34,648 nucleotides of DNA, taken from assembly GCA_910579925.1 (NCBI GenBank), contig CAJTVY010000039.1:1-34648 (forward strand). Reading direction: 5' to 3'. Positions within the stretch are counted from its first letter, which is position 1. Each line of letters opens with the position of its first letter. The position numbers and the translations under genes are program-made. The stretch comes from an uncultured Dorea sp. (GTDB taxonomy: Bacteria; Bacillota; Clostridia; Lachnospirales; Lachnospiraceae). Below are positions 22,616 through 31,104 of the stretch, piece by piece. The notes under the pieces are model-generated. The model made no database searches. It was given only the letters and a program-made list of their open reading frames with translations, and was not told the DNA's origin.

Positions 22616-24055
22616 ATGGGCAACATGGCAACAGAAAGTGCAGCAAGCAGCAGAGTTACCGCTTTACTTGATGCAGGAAGCTTTGTTGAGATCGGCGGGG
22701 CGGTTACGGCCAGAACTACAGATTTCAACATGCAGGAAAAAGAGACTCCTGCCGATGGTGTGATTACCGGTTATGGAGTAATTGATGGGAATCTGGTGTA
22801 TGTGTATAGCCAGGATGCAGCCGTTCTGAACGGAGCGGTTGGCGAGATGCATGCAAAGAAGATTGCGAACATCTATGATATGGCGATGAAGATGGGGGCG
22901 CCGGTGATCGGCCTTGTGGACTGTGCCGGGTTAAGGCTCCAGGAGGCGACGGATGCGCTCCATGCTTTTGGAAATCTCTATCTGAAACAGACCATGGCTT
23001 CCGGGGTAATCCCACAGATTACGGCGATTTTTGGGACATGCGGCGGCGGGCTTTCCGTGATACCTGCACTGACAGATTTCACGTTTATGGAGGCTTCCAA
23101 GGCGAAGCTGTTTGTGAATTCCCCGAACGCTCTTCCAGGTAATCATGTTTCTAAGCTGGACACGTCTTCTGCAAAGTATCAGAGTGAAGAAGCCGGGCTT
23201 GTGGATGATATCGGAACGGAGGAGGAGATTCTTGTCAATATCCGTTCACTGATAAGTATGATTCCCGGCAACAATGAGGAAAACGGAGCCTATGAAGAAT
23301 GTACAGACAGCCTGAACCGTCTCTGTGAGGGTATCGAGAATGCTTCTGAGGATACTTCGATTGCACTTTCTATGATTGGGGATGAGAATGTCTTCTTTGA
23401 GACGAAGCGAAATTATGCGAAAGATATGGTGACAGGTTTTATTCGTCTGAATGGTATGACGGTGGGTGCGGTTGCAAACCGTTCCAAGGTGTATAATGAA
23501 GAGTCTGAAGTGACGGATCAGTTTGACGGATCTTTGTCTGCGGATGGTGCGAAGAAAGCGGCAGAGTTTGTGAATTTCTGCGACGCCTTTAATATTCCCG
23601 TTCTTACTCTTACGAATGTGAAAGGTTTTGCAGCATGTGAATATGAGGAGAAGAACCTTGCAAGGGAAGTGGCGAAACTTACCTATGCATTCGCCAATGC
23701 AACGGTGCCGAAGGTAAACGTTGTGATCGGAAAGGCATTTGGAAGCGCCTATGTTACCATGAACAGTAAGTCTGTTGGCGCCGATATGGTGTATGCATGG
23801 CCTGGGGCAGAGATCGGTATGATGGAAGCGGATCTTGCCGCCAAGATTATGTATGCCGGAGCAGATGCCGATACATTGAAAGAGAAAACCGCAGAGTACA
23901 GAGAACTGCAGTCAAGCCCGTTATCCGCTGCAAGAAGAGGTTATGTGGATACCATCATCGAGCCGGTCGAGACGAGGAAATACGTGATCTGGGCATTCGA
24001 GATGCTGTTCACGAAGAGAGAAGACCGTCCGATGAAAAAACATGGTTCGGTTTAG
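22616..24055 (+). CDS. Acyl-CoA carboxyltransferase (MmdA/PCC-beta/12S-like)
   Basis: A 479-aa crotonase-fold carboxyltransferase in two halves. It moves carboxyl groups between biotin and an acyl-CoA. The N-half has GLVDCAGLRLQEATDALHAFG and SGVIPQITAIFGTCGGGLSVIPALTDF, with a Gly-rich oxyanion loop. The C-half has NATVPKVNVVIGKAFGSAYVTM and GADMVYAWPGAEIGMM. Several normally fixed spots differ from methylmalonyl/propionyl-CoA enzymes: the PGFLPG..QE motif reads KGFAACEYEE, and GGAY reads GSAY. The acyl-CoA substrate (malonyl, methylmalonyl or another) is therefore open. GGAGGG is 7 bases before ATG 22616; an upstream in-frame start lacks such a site. It is first in a five-gene operon with its own biotin carrier. 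It is shorter than the usual 510-520 aa. Confidence 0.82.
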   Translation: MGNMATESAASSRVTALLDAGSFVEIGGAVTARTTDFNMQEKETPADGVITGYGVIDGNLVYVYSQDAAVLNGAVGEMHAKKIANIYDMAMKMGAPVIGLVDCAGLRLQEATDALHAFGNLYLKQTMASGVIPQITAIFGTCGGGLSVIPALTDFTFMEASKAKLFVNSPNALPGNHVSKLDTSSAKYQSEEAGLVDDIGTEEEILVNIRSLISMIPGNNEENGAYEECTDSLNRLCEGIENASEDTSIALSMIGDENVFFETKRNYAKDMVTGFIRLNGMTVGAVANRSKVYNEESEVTDQFDGSLSADGAKKAAEFVNFCDAFNIPVLTLTNVKGFAACEYEEKNLAREVAKLTYAFANATVPKVNVVIGKAFGSAYVTMNSKSVGADMVYAWPGAEIGMMEADLAAKIMYAGADADTLKEKTAEYRELQSSPLSAARRGYVDTIIEPVETRKYVIWAFEMLFTKREDRPMKKHGSV

Positions 24056-24069
24056 AGAGGTGAGGCAAA

Positions 24070-24867
24070 GTGAGGAAAAAAATTAGCTTATTACTCTGTG
24101 CGGTCGCTGTCATGCTCTGCTTTACCGCTTGCGGAAGCAGCCAGAAGGATGAGGAGACCGAATACAACAAGGCTACTATTGAGCAGACCGCAGAGTTTAT
24201 GATCGAATATTGCACGAATGCTGACAAAAATATGGTCAAAGAGTTCCGCAACATGAAGAAACTGAATCTGGATTTCCAGCTGATACAGTCAGGAATTCCG
24301 ATTACAGCGGAGAGTTTCGTGGGTGCGCTGGATTCATGGGAAGCGGCAGTGGACGAATGCGGAGAGTATAAAAGTCATGGCGACTATGTTCATGAGATCA
24401 CGAATGAAGGTTATCTGATATCGGCGGAGGCCAAGTTTAAGGATCGGAAAGCAACCATCAGCTTTATCTTCGATGAACAGTCTTATATGGAGACGATGAC
24501 GGTTGACGCAAAGTATTCAGTGGCAGAAATTCTTTCAAAGGCAGGAATGAATACCCTTCTCGGAATGGGAACCGTATTCCTGGTACTGATCTTTATTTCT
24601 TTTTTGATCTCCCGGTTCAAGATCATCCCGGCGCTTTTTGGGCCTAAGAAGAAGGAGGAGCCTGCAGGCGCAGCGGCAGTGAGCGCACCGGCGCCGACCG
24701 CACCGGCTGCGGCCGAGACACCGGAGACAGAAGATACGGAACTGATTGCAGTCATTGCGGCGGCAATCGCAGCGGCAAGGGAAGAGGCTGGCATGGACGA
24801 GGCCGGCGCCGGCGGATTCTTCGTGAGAAGTATCAGAAGACGTCCGTCAAATAAATGGAAAGCATAA
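24070..24867 (+). CDS. OadG-type subunit with lipoprotein-like N-terminal domain
   Basis: A 265-aa protein. The C-terminal 110 residues are a typical gamma subunit of Na+-pumping decarboxylases: one transmembrane helix (about 160-183, GMGTVFLVLIFISFLI), an Ala/Pro-rich linker, ELIAVIAAAIAA, and FFVRSIRRRPSNKWKA. Before it stands a signal-like start (MRKKISLLLCAVAVMLCFTAC) with a lipobox-like FTAC and about 130 extracytoplasmic residues of unknown fold. Classical OadG is only about 80-100 aa, so the N-domain is an addition. The start is GTG 24070 with GGTGAGG upstream. It lies 14 bases after the carboxyltransferase gene. Role: to hold the soluble subunits at the membrane pump. Confidence 0.82.
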   Translation: MRKKISLLLCAVAVMLCFTACGSSQKDEETEYNKATIEQTAEFMIEYCTNADKNMVKEFRNMKKLNLDFQLIQSGIPITAESFVGALDSWEAAVDECGEYKSHGDYVHEITNEGYLISAEAKFKDRKATISFIFDEQSYMETMTVDAKYSVAEILSKAGMNTLLGMGTVFLVLIFISFLISRFKIIPALFGPKKKEEPAGAAAVSAPAPTAPAAAETPETEDTELIAVIAAAIAAAREEAGMDEAGAGGFFVRSIRRRPSNKWKA

Positions 24868-24891
24868 CAGCAAAAAGGAGGATTATTTGAG

Positions 24892-25260
24892 ATGAAGAAT
24901 TATACGATTACAGTGAACGGCAATGTATATGATGTTACGGTAGAAGAGAATAGTGCAGGAGCGCCTGCAGCGGCTGCGGCGCCAAGAGCAGCGGCGCCAA
25001 AGGCAGCGCCAGCGGCGCCGAAGGCAGCGCCTGCTGCAGGAGCCGGCTCTATTGAAGTGAAGGCAGGAGCAGCAGGCAAGGTATTTAAAATTGAAGCCAG
25101 TGTAGGACAGAGCGTGAAGAAGGGCGATGCCGTAGTGATCATTGAAGCGATGAAGATGGAGATTCCGGTTGTGGCGCCAGAAGATGGAACGGTGGCAAGT
25201 ATCAATGTGGCAGTGGGAGATGCGATTGAATCCGGAGCCGTTCTTGCGACATTAAATTAG
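24892..25260 (+). CDS. Biotin carrier protein of the decarboxylase complex
   Basis: A 122-aa protein: a short N-terminal strand segment (KNYTITVNGNVYDVTVEE), a flexible Ala/Pro/Lys linker (about 24-50) and a C-terminal biotinyl domain (about 53-122). The biotin-accepting lysine is Lys88 in EAMKMEI, the standard motif. It shuttles carboxyl groups between carboxyltransferases and the membrane subunit, like MmdC or the 1.3S transcarboxylase subunit. AAGGAGG lies 10 bases before ATG. It is the only biotin carrier in the operon, so both carboxyltransferases probably share it. Confidence 0.95.
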   Translation: MKNYTITVNGNVYDVTVEENSAGAPAAAAAPRAAAPKAAPAAPKAAPAAGAGSIEVKAGAAGKVFKIEASVGQSVKKGDAVVIIEAMKMEIPVVAPEDGTVASINVAVGDAIESGAVLATLN

Positions 25261-25301
25261 GATAATCTGGATGGTTATCTGACACGACTGGAGGTTAAAA
25301 A

Positions 25302-26453
25302 ATGGAATATATAACAACGACATTGGGAAACCTCGTGCAGCAGACGGCATTTTTCAATCTTACCTGGCAGAATCTGGTAATGATTGGGGTTGCATGTTTT
25401 TTCCTGTATTTAGCAATCAGACATGGGTTTGAACCTCTGCTCCTTGTACCGATTGCATTTGGAATGCTGCTGGTGAATATCTTCCCGGATATCATGCTGC
25501 ATGCAGAGGACGCTGCAAACGGGACGGGCGGACTGCTCTATTACTTCTATATGCTGGATGAGTGGTCGATCCTGCCGTCCCTGATCTTCCTTGGAGTAGG
25601 TGCGATGACAGACTTTGGACCGCTGATTGCCAATCCGAAGAGTTTTCTTCTGGGTGCGGCTGCGCAGTTCGGTATTTTTGCGGCGTATTTAGGCGCAATG
25701 TGGATGGGGTTCTCGGACAAGGCGGCTGCGGCGATTTCGATTATCGGCGGTGCGGACGGACCGACCTCTATCTTCCTTGCAGGTAAGCTGTCACAGACGG
25801 CGATCATGGGACCGATTGCAGTTGCGGCATATTCATATATGTCTCTGGTGCCGATCATTCAGCCTCCGATTATGAAGCTGATGACGACGGAGAAAGAACG
25901 GAAGATCAAGATGGAGCAGTTAAGACCGGTTACGAAGCTTGAAAGGATTCTGTTTCCGATCATTGTTACGATCGTAGTCTGCGTGATTCTCCCTACGACG
26001 GCTCCTCTGGTGGGTATGTTAATGCTGGGTAACCTGTTCCGTGAGTCTGGCGTAGTAAGACAGTTGACGGATACGGCAAGCAATGCGCTGATGTATATCG
26101 TAGTTATTTTGCTTGGTACTTCTGTAGGCGCCACGACGAGCGCAGAGGCATTCCTGAACTGGGATACGCTGAAAATCGTAGCCCTTGGTCTGGTTGCGTT
26201 TATGTTCGGCACGGCGGCAGGCGTCCTGTTCGGAAAGATCATGTGTGTCGCTACTGGCGGCAAGGTGAATCCTCTGATTGGCTCTGCGGGCGTATCTGCG
26301 GTTCCGATGGCGGCCAGAGTGTCCCAGAAGGTGGGGGCAGAGGCTGATCCGACCAACTTCCTTCTGATGCACGCCATGGGACCTAACGTAGCCGGCGTAA
26401 TCGGTACGGCGGTTGCGGCCGGAACATTTATGGCGATTTTCGGAGTGATGTAG
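25302..26453 (+). CDS. Na+-transporting carboxybiotin decarboxylase beta subunit (OadB-like)
   Basis: A 383-aa polytopic protein. It decarboxylates carboxybiotin and uses the energy to move Na+ out of the cell. The family's Na+/decarboxylation motifs are present: IIGGADGPTSIF (Asp152, equivalent to the essential Asp of OadB/MmdB), YSYMSLVPIIQPPIMK and HAMGPNVAGVIG (Asn362). SAGVSAVPMAARVSQ, also conserved, precedes the last. About nine to eleven hydrophobic helices. It follows the biotin carrier by 41 bases. The same protein can serve oxaloacetate, methylmalonyl-CoA, malonate or glutaconyl-CoA systems, since specificity lies in the carboxyltransferase. Confidence 0.95.
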   Translation: MEYITTTLGNLVQQTAFFNLTWQNLVMIGVACFFLYLAIRHGFEPLLLVPIAFGMLLVNIFPDIMLHAEDAANGTGGLLYYFYMLDEWSILPSLIFLGVGAMTDFGPLIANPKSFLLGAAAQFGIFAAYLGAMWMGFSDKAAAAISIIGGADGPTSIFLAGKLSQTAIMGPIAVAAYSYMSLVPIIQPPIMKLMTTEKERKIKMEQLRPVTKLERILFPIIVTIVVCVILPTTAPLVGMLMLGNLFRESGVVRQLTDTASNALMYIVVILLGTSVGATTSAEAFLNWDTLKIVALGLVAFMFGTAAGVLFGKIMCVATGGKVNPLIGSAGVSAVPMAARVSQKVGAEADPTNFLLMHAMGPNVAGVIGTAVAAGTFMAIFGVM

Positions 26454-26491
26454 ACATTGAAAGATCTTAAAAATTGTATGGAGGATAGAAA

Positions 26492-27901
26492 ATGGCAGAG
26501 AAAAAACCAATTAAAATAACAGAAACCATTCTGCGTGATGCGCACCAGTCTCTGATCGCCACACGTATGACAACGGAACAGATGCTTCCGATTGTGGAGA
26601 AGATGGACAAGGTGGGATACCATTCTGTAGAGTGCTGGGGCGGCGCGACTTTTGACGCATCACTTCGTTTCTTAAAAGAAGATCCGTGGGAGCGTCTTCG
26701 TAAGTTCCGCGACGGGTTTAAGAATACCAAGCTGCAGATGTTGTTCCGCGGACAGAACATTCTGGGATATCGTCCCTATGCGGACGACGTGGTAGAATAT
26801 TTTGTTCAGAAGTCGGTGGCAAACGGAATTGACGTGATCCGTATCTTTGACTGTCTGAACGATCTGCGCAACCTGCAGACAGCGGTTACGGCGGCGGTGA
26901 AGGAGAAAGCGGATGCCCAGGTTGCATTGTCCTATACCTTAGGCGATGCCTATACGCTGGAATACTGGGTTGATATTGCAAAGAAGATTGAGGATATGGG
27001 TGCGACTTCCATCTGTCTTAAGGATATGGCGGGACTTCTGGTTCCTTATAAGGCTACGGAGATGATCGAGGCGTTGAAGGAGGCTACCAGCCTTCCGATC
27101 CAGCTTCATACCCACTATACTTCTGGCGTTGCTTCCATGACCTACCTCAAAGCAGTGGAAGCGGGCGTGGATGTGATTGACACGGCGATGTCGCCGTTTG
27201 CGCTTGGAACCTCTCAGCCTGCCACCGAGGTTATGGTCGAGACGTTTAAGGGTACGCCTTATGATACGGGATTCGATCAGGGACTTCTCTCAGAGATTGC
27301 AGATCATTTCCGTCCGATCCGTGACAAGGCTCTTGAGAGCGGGCTGCTGAATCCGAAGAATATGGGCGTGAATATCAAGACTCTGCTTTACCAGGTTCCG
27401 GGCGGTATGCTGTCCAATCTGACTTCACAGCTCAAGGAGCAGAATGCGGAAGACAAGTACTACGAGGTTCTGGAAGAGGTGCCAAGAGTGCGTAAGGATC
27501 TTGGAGAGCCGCCTCTTGTTACGCCTTCTTCACAGATTGTGGGTACGCAGGCAGTCTTTAACGTACTGATGGGCGAGCGTTACAAGATGGCCACCAAGGA
27601 GACGAAGGATATCCTGAGCGGCAAATATGGCGCTACCGTAAAGCCGTTTGACGAAGAGGTGAAGAAGAAGGTTCTTGGTGAGAATCCAGAGGTTATTACC
27701 TGCCGTCCGGCAGATCTGATCCCGGATGAGCTGGATACTCTGCGCAAAGAATGTGAGCAGTGGAGCCAGCAGGATGAAGACGTGCTTTCCTATGCATTGT
27801 TCCCGCAGGTTGCTACGGACTTCTTTAAGTACAGGGAGGCGCAGCAGACGAAGATTGATCAGACGATGGCGGATACGAAGAACGGGAGTTATCCGGTTTA
27901 A
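26492..27901 (+). CDS. Pyruvate/oxaloacetate carboxyltransferase (OadA/PycB/5S-like), no biotin domain
   Basis: A 469-aa TIM-barrel carboxyltransferase acting between biotin and pyruvate/oxaloacetate. ITETILRDAHQSL (Asp16) supplies a metal ligand. LFRGQNILGYRPYADDVVE, RIFDCLNDLRN, CLKDMAG (Lys177, the residue carbamylated in relatives) and QLHTHYTSG (His206, His208) are all standard. It ends after the conserved post-barrel domain without the biotinyl domain that OadA usually carries, so it must use the separate carrier at 24892. This is the layout of the 5S subunit of transcarboxylase. GGAGG precedes ATG 26492. It closes the operon and a terminator follows at 27914. Confidence 0.93.
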   Translation: MAEKKPIKITETILRDAHQSLIATRMTTEQMLPIVEKMDKVGYHSVECWGGATFDASLRFLKEDPWERLRKFRDGFKNTKLQMLFRGQNILGYRPYADDVVEYFVQKSVANGIDVIRIFDCLNDLRNLQTAVTAAVKEKADAQVALSYTLGDAYTLEYWVDIAKKIEDMGATSICLKDMAGLLVPYKATEMIEALKEATSLPIQLHTHYTSGVASMTYLKAVEAGVDVIDTAMSPFALGTSQPATEVMVETFKGTPYDTGFDQGLLSEIADHFRPIRDKALESGLLNPKNMGVNIKTLLYQVPGGMLSNLTSQLKEQNAEDKYYEVLEEVPRVRKDLGEPPLVTPSSQIVGTQAVFNVLMGERYKMATKETKDILSGKYGATVKPFDEEVKKKVLGENPEVITCRPADLIPDELDTLRKECEQWSQQDEDVLSYALFPQVATDFFKYREAQQTKIDQTMADTKNGSYPV

Positions 27902-27913
27902 ATAGTAAAAGAA

Positions 27914-27955
27914 AACAGGAAGAGACTGATATGGCGGTTTCTTCCTGTTCTTTTT
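27914..27955 (+). terminator. Terminator of the carboxyltransferase operon
   Basis: AACAGGAAGA (27914-27923) and TCTTCCTGTT (27940-27949) are perfect complements followed by CTTTTTG. Confidence 0.85.
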
Positions 27956-28032
27956 GTTATGCGTCCAACTGGCAACAGATAAAATATTCTATTGACAAAA
28001 TACTAATTCATAGTTTTGTTAAGTATAGCATA

Positions 28033-28050
28033 TGAATTCATCGGAATTCA
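28033..28050. promoter_or_regulatory. Palindrome TGAATTC-N4-GAATTCA (candidate operator)
   Basis: A perfect 7+4+7 palindrome 30 bases upstream of the rpiR-like -35 box. A further AATTCAT copy occurs near 28004. Site and position fit an operator, possibly for the RpiR protein itself. Confidence 0.45.
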
Positions 28051-28079
28051 AGATATAATTCGGCGGTCGGAAAAGTCTC

Positions 28080-28108
28080 TTGAATGTTTGGGCCTCAGGC
28101 TATATAAT
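28080..28108 (+). promoter_or_regulatory. Promoter of the rpiR-like gene
   Basis: TTGAAT (28080-28085), 17 bases, perfect TATAAT (28103-28108), 42 bases before ATG 28150. It may also drive the flavoprotein gene, which overlaps rpiR. Confidence 0.75.
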
Positions 28109-28149
28109 AGTAAACGGTGTGAAAGAAATGGAAAGAGGCTTTTTATTTT

Positions 28150-29088
28150 ATGGGAAGCAAGAATGAGTTGTTGAAAAAGATAGAAGACGGTTACCCGAAG
28201 TTCAGTAAGGGTCAGAGAAAACTTGCAGATTTCATCCAGAAGGATTATGACAAGGCGGCTTTTCTGACGGCGGCTAAAATGGGGGAAGAGGTGGGCGTCA
28301 GTGAGTCTACGGTAGTGCGGTTCGCTATGGCCCTTGGCTATGAAGGGTATCCTGGATTCCAGAAAGCCCTTGGCGAGATGGTGCGGACGAAACTGAATTC
28401 TATCCAGCGTATGGAAGTCACATATGGAAGGATCAGTCAGGGGGAGATCCTGGCCACTGTGCTGCATTCGGATATAGAGAAGATTAAACTGACGATGGAG
28501 GCAATCGACCATGAGACATTTGAAATGGCGGTAGACACGATTCTGAATGCCAGGAAGATCTATGTGGTAGGAATCAGAAGCTGTGCGCCGCTCGCCAGTT
28601 TCCTCTGCTTTTATCTGAACCTGGTGTGTGACGACGTGGTTGCGGTAAATACCAGCAGCCCCAGTGAGATTTTTGAGCAGATGTTAAGAATCAATGAGGA
28701 AGATGCCATTATCGGAATCAGTTTTCCCAGATATTCCATGCGTACATTAAAAGCGCTGGAATATGCCAGTAACCGGAAGGCAAAAGTGATTACGCTGACG
28801 GACAGTGTTCATTCGCCTATGACGCTGTATTCCTCCTGTAACCTGATCGCAAGGAGCGACATGGCATCTATCGTGGATTCCCTGGTTGCGCCGTTAAGCG
28901 TGGTGAATGCGCTGGTGGTGGCATTGTGCATGAAGAGGCAGAAAGAAGTGATTACCACGCTTGAGACTCTGGAGGAGATCTGGGACGAGTACCAGGTGTA
29001 TAATAAGGATGAACTGAACATGGTGGGCGAGAAGGTGGAAATGTCAGGCATACAGTCCGAAAGGAATGAAAGGGAAAAGGATGAGTAG
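28150..29088 (+). CDS. RpiR-family transcriptional regulator
   Basis: A 312-aa regulator. Residues about 5-80 are the RpiR helix-turn-helix (SKGQRKLADFI...TAAKMGEEVGVSESTVVRFAMALGYEGYPGFQ). Residues about 125-265 are a SIS domain (ARKIYVVGIRSCAPLASFLCFYL, IGISFPRYSMRTLKALEYA), which binds phosphosugars in relatives. A 40-residue charged tail follows. GAAAGAGG lies about 12 bases before ATG. The stop overlaps the next gene's start by 8 bases, so flavoprotein translation is coupled. No sugar gene is near, so the ligand and targets are unknown. Confidence 0.93.
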   Translation: MGSKNELLKKIEDGYPKFSKGQRKLADFIQKDYDKAAFLTAAKMGEEVGVSESTVVRFAMALGYEGYPGFQKALGEMVRTKLNSIQRMEVTYGRISQGEILATVLHSDIEKIKLTMEAIDHETFEMAVDTILNARKIYVVGIRSCAPLASFLCFYLNLVCDDVVAVNTSSPSEIFEQMLRINEEDAIIGISFPRYSMRTLKALEYASNRKAKVITLTDSVHSPMTLYSSCNLIARSDMASIVDSLVAPLSVVNALVVALCMKRQKEVITTLETLEEIWDEYQVYNKDELNMVGEKVEMSGIQSERNEREKDE

Positions 29089-30316
29089 AGTTCTGGTGGC
29101 AGGCGGCGGTGCGGCGGGAATGTTTGCCGCAATTACGGCGGCGAGGAACGGACATGACGTCAGCCTGTTTGAGAAGAATGAGAAGTTAGGGAAGAAACTG
29201 TTCATTACAGGAAAAGGAAGATGCAATATCACAAATGCCGGTGACATGGAGACCTTGTTTGCTTCGGTAGTCAGCAATTCCAGATTTCTGTACAGTAGTT
29301 TCTACGGATTTACGAACCAGGATGTGGTCAGTTTTTTTGAGGAACTGGGAGTAAAAACGAAAACGGAGCGGGGAGATCGGGTATTTCCGGCGTCAGACCA
29401 TTCCTCGGACGTGATCAGAGCTATGGAGCGGGAACTGAAACGCCTGCGTGTGCAGGTCAGGCTCCATACACAGGTTGTAAAGGTATTGGCCGTAAACGGG
29501 CAGTTTGTAAAGATCGAGCTGGCAGACGGGGAAAAGATAGCAGGAGATGCCTGTATTGTGGCAACCGGCGGATTGTCTTACCAGTCAACCGGTTCAACAG
29601 GAGACGGATACCGGTTTGCCCGTGAGTGCGGGCATACGATCGTACCGTGCGCGCCGTCTCTTGTTCCGATGGAGGTAAAGGAGGACTGGGTCGGAAAGCT
29701 TATGGGGCTTTCTCTGCGAAACGTGACGGTGTCCGTTTATGAAGGAAAAAAGCGACTGTATCAGGATTTCGGAGAAATGCTCTTTACCCATTATGGAGTC
29801 AGCGGACCTCTGATCATCAGCGCAAGCAGTTATGTGGGATCAATCATGAAAGGCAGGGAACTGAGGCTTGAGATTGATCTGAAACCGGCTCTCAATGAAG
29901 AACAGATAGATCAGAGGATACGCAGAGACTTTGAAGAAAACCGTAACCGGCAGTTTAAAAATGCACTTGGAAAATTGTTCCCTTCCAAATTGATTCCGGT
30001 TATGGTAGAATTAAGCGGGATTGATCCTGAGAAAAAGGTCAATGTCATATCCAGGGAAGAGCGACTTGGATTCGTGCGTCTAATCAGGCATCTTCCATTG
30101 ACGGTGACGGGGCTTCGGGATTTCAATGAGGCGATTATCACCCGGGGAGGGGTTAAGACGAAAGAGGTGGATCCAGGTACGATGGAGTCGAAGTATGTCA
30201 GAGGACTTTACTTTGCAGGAGAGGTGCTGGATCTTGATGCACTGACCGGCGGGTTTAATCTGCAGATTGCATGGTCTACGGCATATGCGGCGGGAAGCAG
30301 TATCGCTTCTTTATAA
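29081..30316 (+). CDS. HI0933/YhiN-family FAD-dependent oxidoreductase
   Basis: A 411-aa flavoprotein. The N-terminal Rossmann motif VLVAGGGAAGMFAA binds FAD, GKGRCNITNAG is the family signature, CIVATGGLSYQSTGSTGDGY lines the flavin, and the end YFAGEVLDLDALTGGFNLQIAWSTAYAAG closes the FAD site. ATG 29081 is preferred over 29066: AAAGGG lies 7 bases before it, and MSRVLVAGGG fits the family start. It overlaps the RpiR stop. The BaiN protein of bile-acid-converting Clostridium belongs to this same broad family, but most members in Clostridia sit in this housekeeping context (before cmk and ispH) and have no proven reaction. Confidence 0.9.
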   Translation: MSRVLVAGGGAAGMFAAITAARNGHDVSLFEKNEKLGKKLFITGKGRCNITNAGDMETLFASVVSNSRFLYSSFYGFTNQDVVSFFEELGVKTKTERGDRVFPASDHSSDVIRAMERELKRLRVQVRLHTQVVKVLAVNGQFVKIELADGEKIAGDACIVATGGLSYQSTGSTGDGYRFARECGHTIVPCAPSLVPMEVKEDWVGKLMGLSLRNVTVSVYEGKKRLYQDFGEMLFTHYGVSGPLIISASSYVGSIMKGRELRLEIDLKPALNEEQIDQRIRRDFEENRNRQFKNALGKLFPSKLIPVMVELSGIDPEKKVNVISREERLGFVRLIRHLPLTVTGLRDFNEAIITRGGVKTKEVDPGTMESKYVRGLYFAGEVLDLDALTGGFNLQIAWSTAYAAGSSIASL

Positions 30317-30420
30317 CTTATGATATCTGTCTCTGGATTTGCGGGACAAAGGAAGCGCACACTGTGTAAGCAGGTAAGAATAATCAGACAGATGATATGT
30401 CAGAACAGGAGAGAATGAAG

Positions 30421-31077
30421 ATGGGATATAATGTAGCAATTGACGGGCCTGCAGGTGCGGGAAAGAGTACGATCGCCAGGCTGGTAGCAGAAAAAAAGGA
30501 GTATATTTATGTAGATACAGGGGCTATGTACCGGGGTCTTGCCATACATTTCATTGACAAGGGCATTCGGGCAGAGGAGACGGAGAAAGTGATTGAAGCC
30601 TGCCAGGATGCGGATGTAAGGATCCGTTATGAGAACGGCACGCAGCAGGTATACCTGAATGGGACGAACATTACAGGAAGGCTGCGGGACGAAGCAGTGG
30701 GACAGATGACTTCCAAATGTTCCGTAATCCCGCAGGTTCGTGAGAAACTTCTGGATCTCCAGAGGGATCTTGCCAGGACCCAGGATGTAATCATGGACGG
30801 AAGAGATATTGGAACCTGTGTGCTTCCTAATGCAGACGTTAAAGTTTATCTGACCGCAAGCGTAGAGACCCGTGCGAAACGCCGCTATGATGAACTGACC
30901 GCAAAAGGGGAGCAATGCGATTTTGACGAGATTGCAAAGGATATTCAGGAACGTGATGAACGGGACATGAATCGTGAAACCGCGCCGCTTAAGAAAGCAG
31001 AGGATGCTGTTCTGGTTGACAGTTCAGATATGACAATCGACGAGGTGGTCAGGACAATTGTAGAACTTTGCAGATAA
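30421..31077 (+). CDS. cmk: Cytidylate kinase
   Basis: A 218-aa enzyme that phosphorylates CMP and dCMP with ATP. P-loop AIDGPAGAGKST (Lys15), VDTGAMYRGLA, the NMP-binding EAVGQMTSKCSVIPQVR, GRDIGTCVLPNADVKVYLTAS and the lid RDERDMNRETAPLKKAEDAVLVDSS are all present. ATG 30421 has AGGAG (30407-30411) at 9 bases; earlier in-frame ATGs at 30397 and 30415 are less well placed. The 104 bases before it hold an ATCTGTCT/AGACAGAT inverted repeat but no clear promoter. It is followed after 27 bases by ispH, a common clostridial pair. Confidence 0.97.
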   Translation: MGYNVAIDGPAGAGKSTIARLVAEKKEYIYVDTGAMYRGLAIHFIDKGIRAEETEKVIEACQDADVRIRYENGTQQVYLNGTNITGRLRDEAVGQMTSKCSVIPQVREKLLDLQRDLARTQDVIMDGRDIGTCVLPNADVKVYLTASVETRAKRRYDELTAKGEQCDFDEIAKDIQERDERDMNRETAPLKKAEDAVLVDSSDMTIDEVVRTIVELCR

Positions 31078-31104
31078 AACGGATTACTGTATGAAGGAGA
31101 AAGC

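Noticed and set aside
25859..26623. Minus-strand open frame of 254 codons opposite oadB
   Set aside because: Antisense of a well-supported membrane protein; no motif and no promoter or ribosome site.
29081..30316. Naming the flavoprotein BaiN
   Set aside because: Only family-level motifs are visible; the cmk-ispH context is common in bacteria without bile acid conversion.
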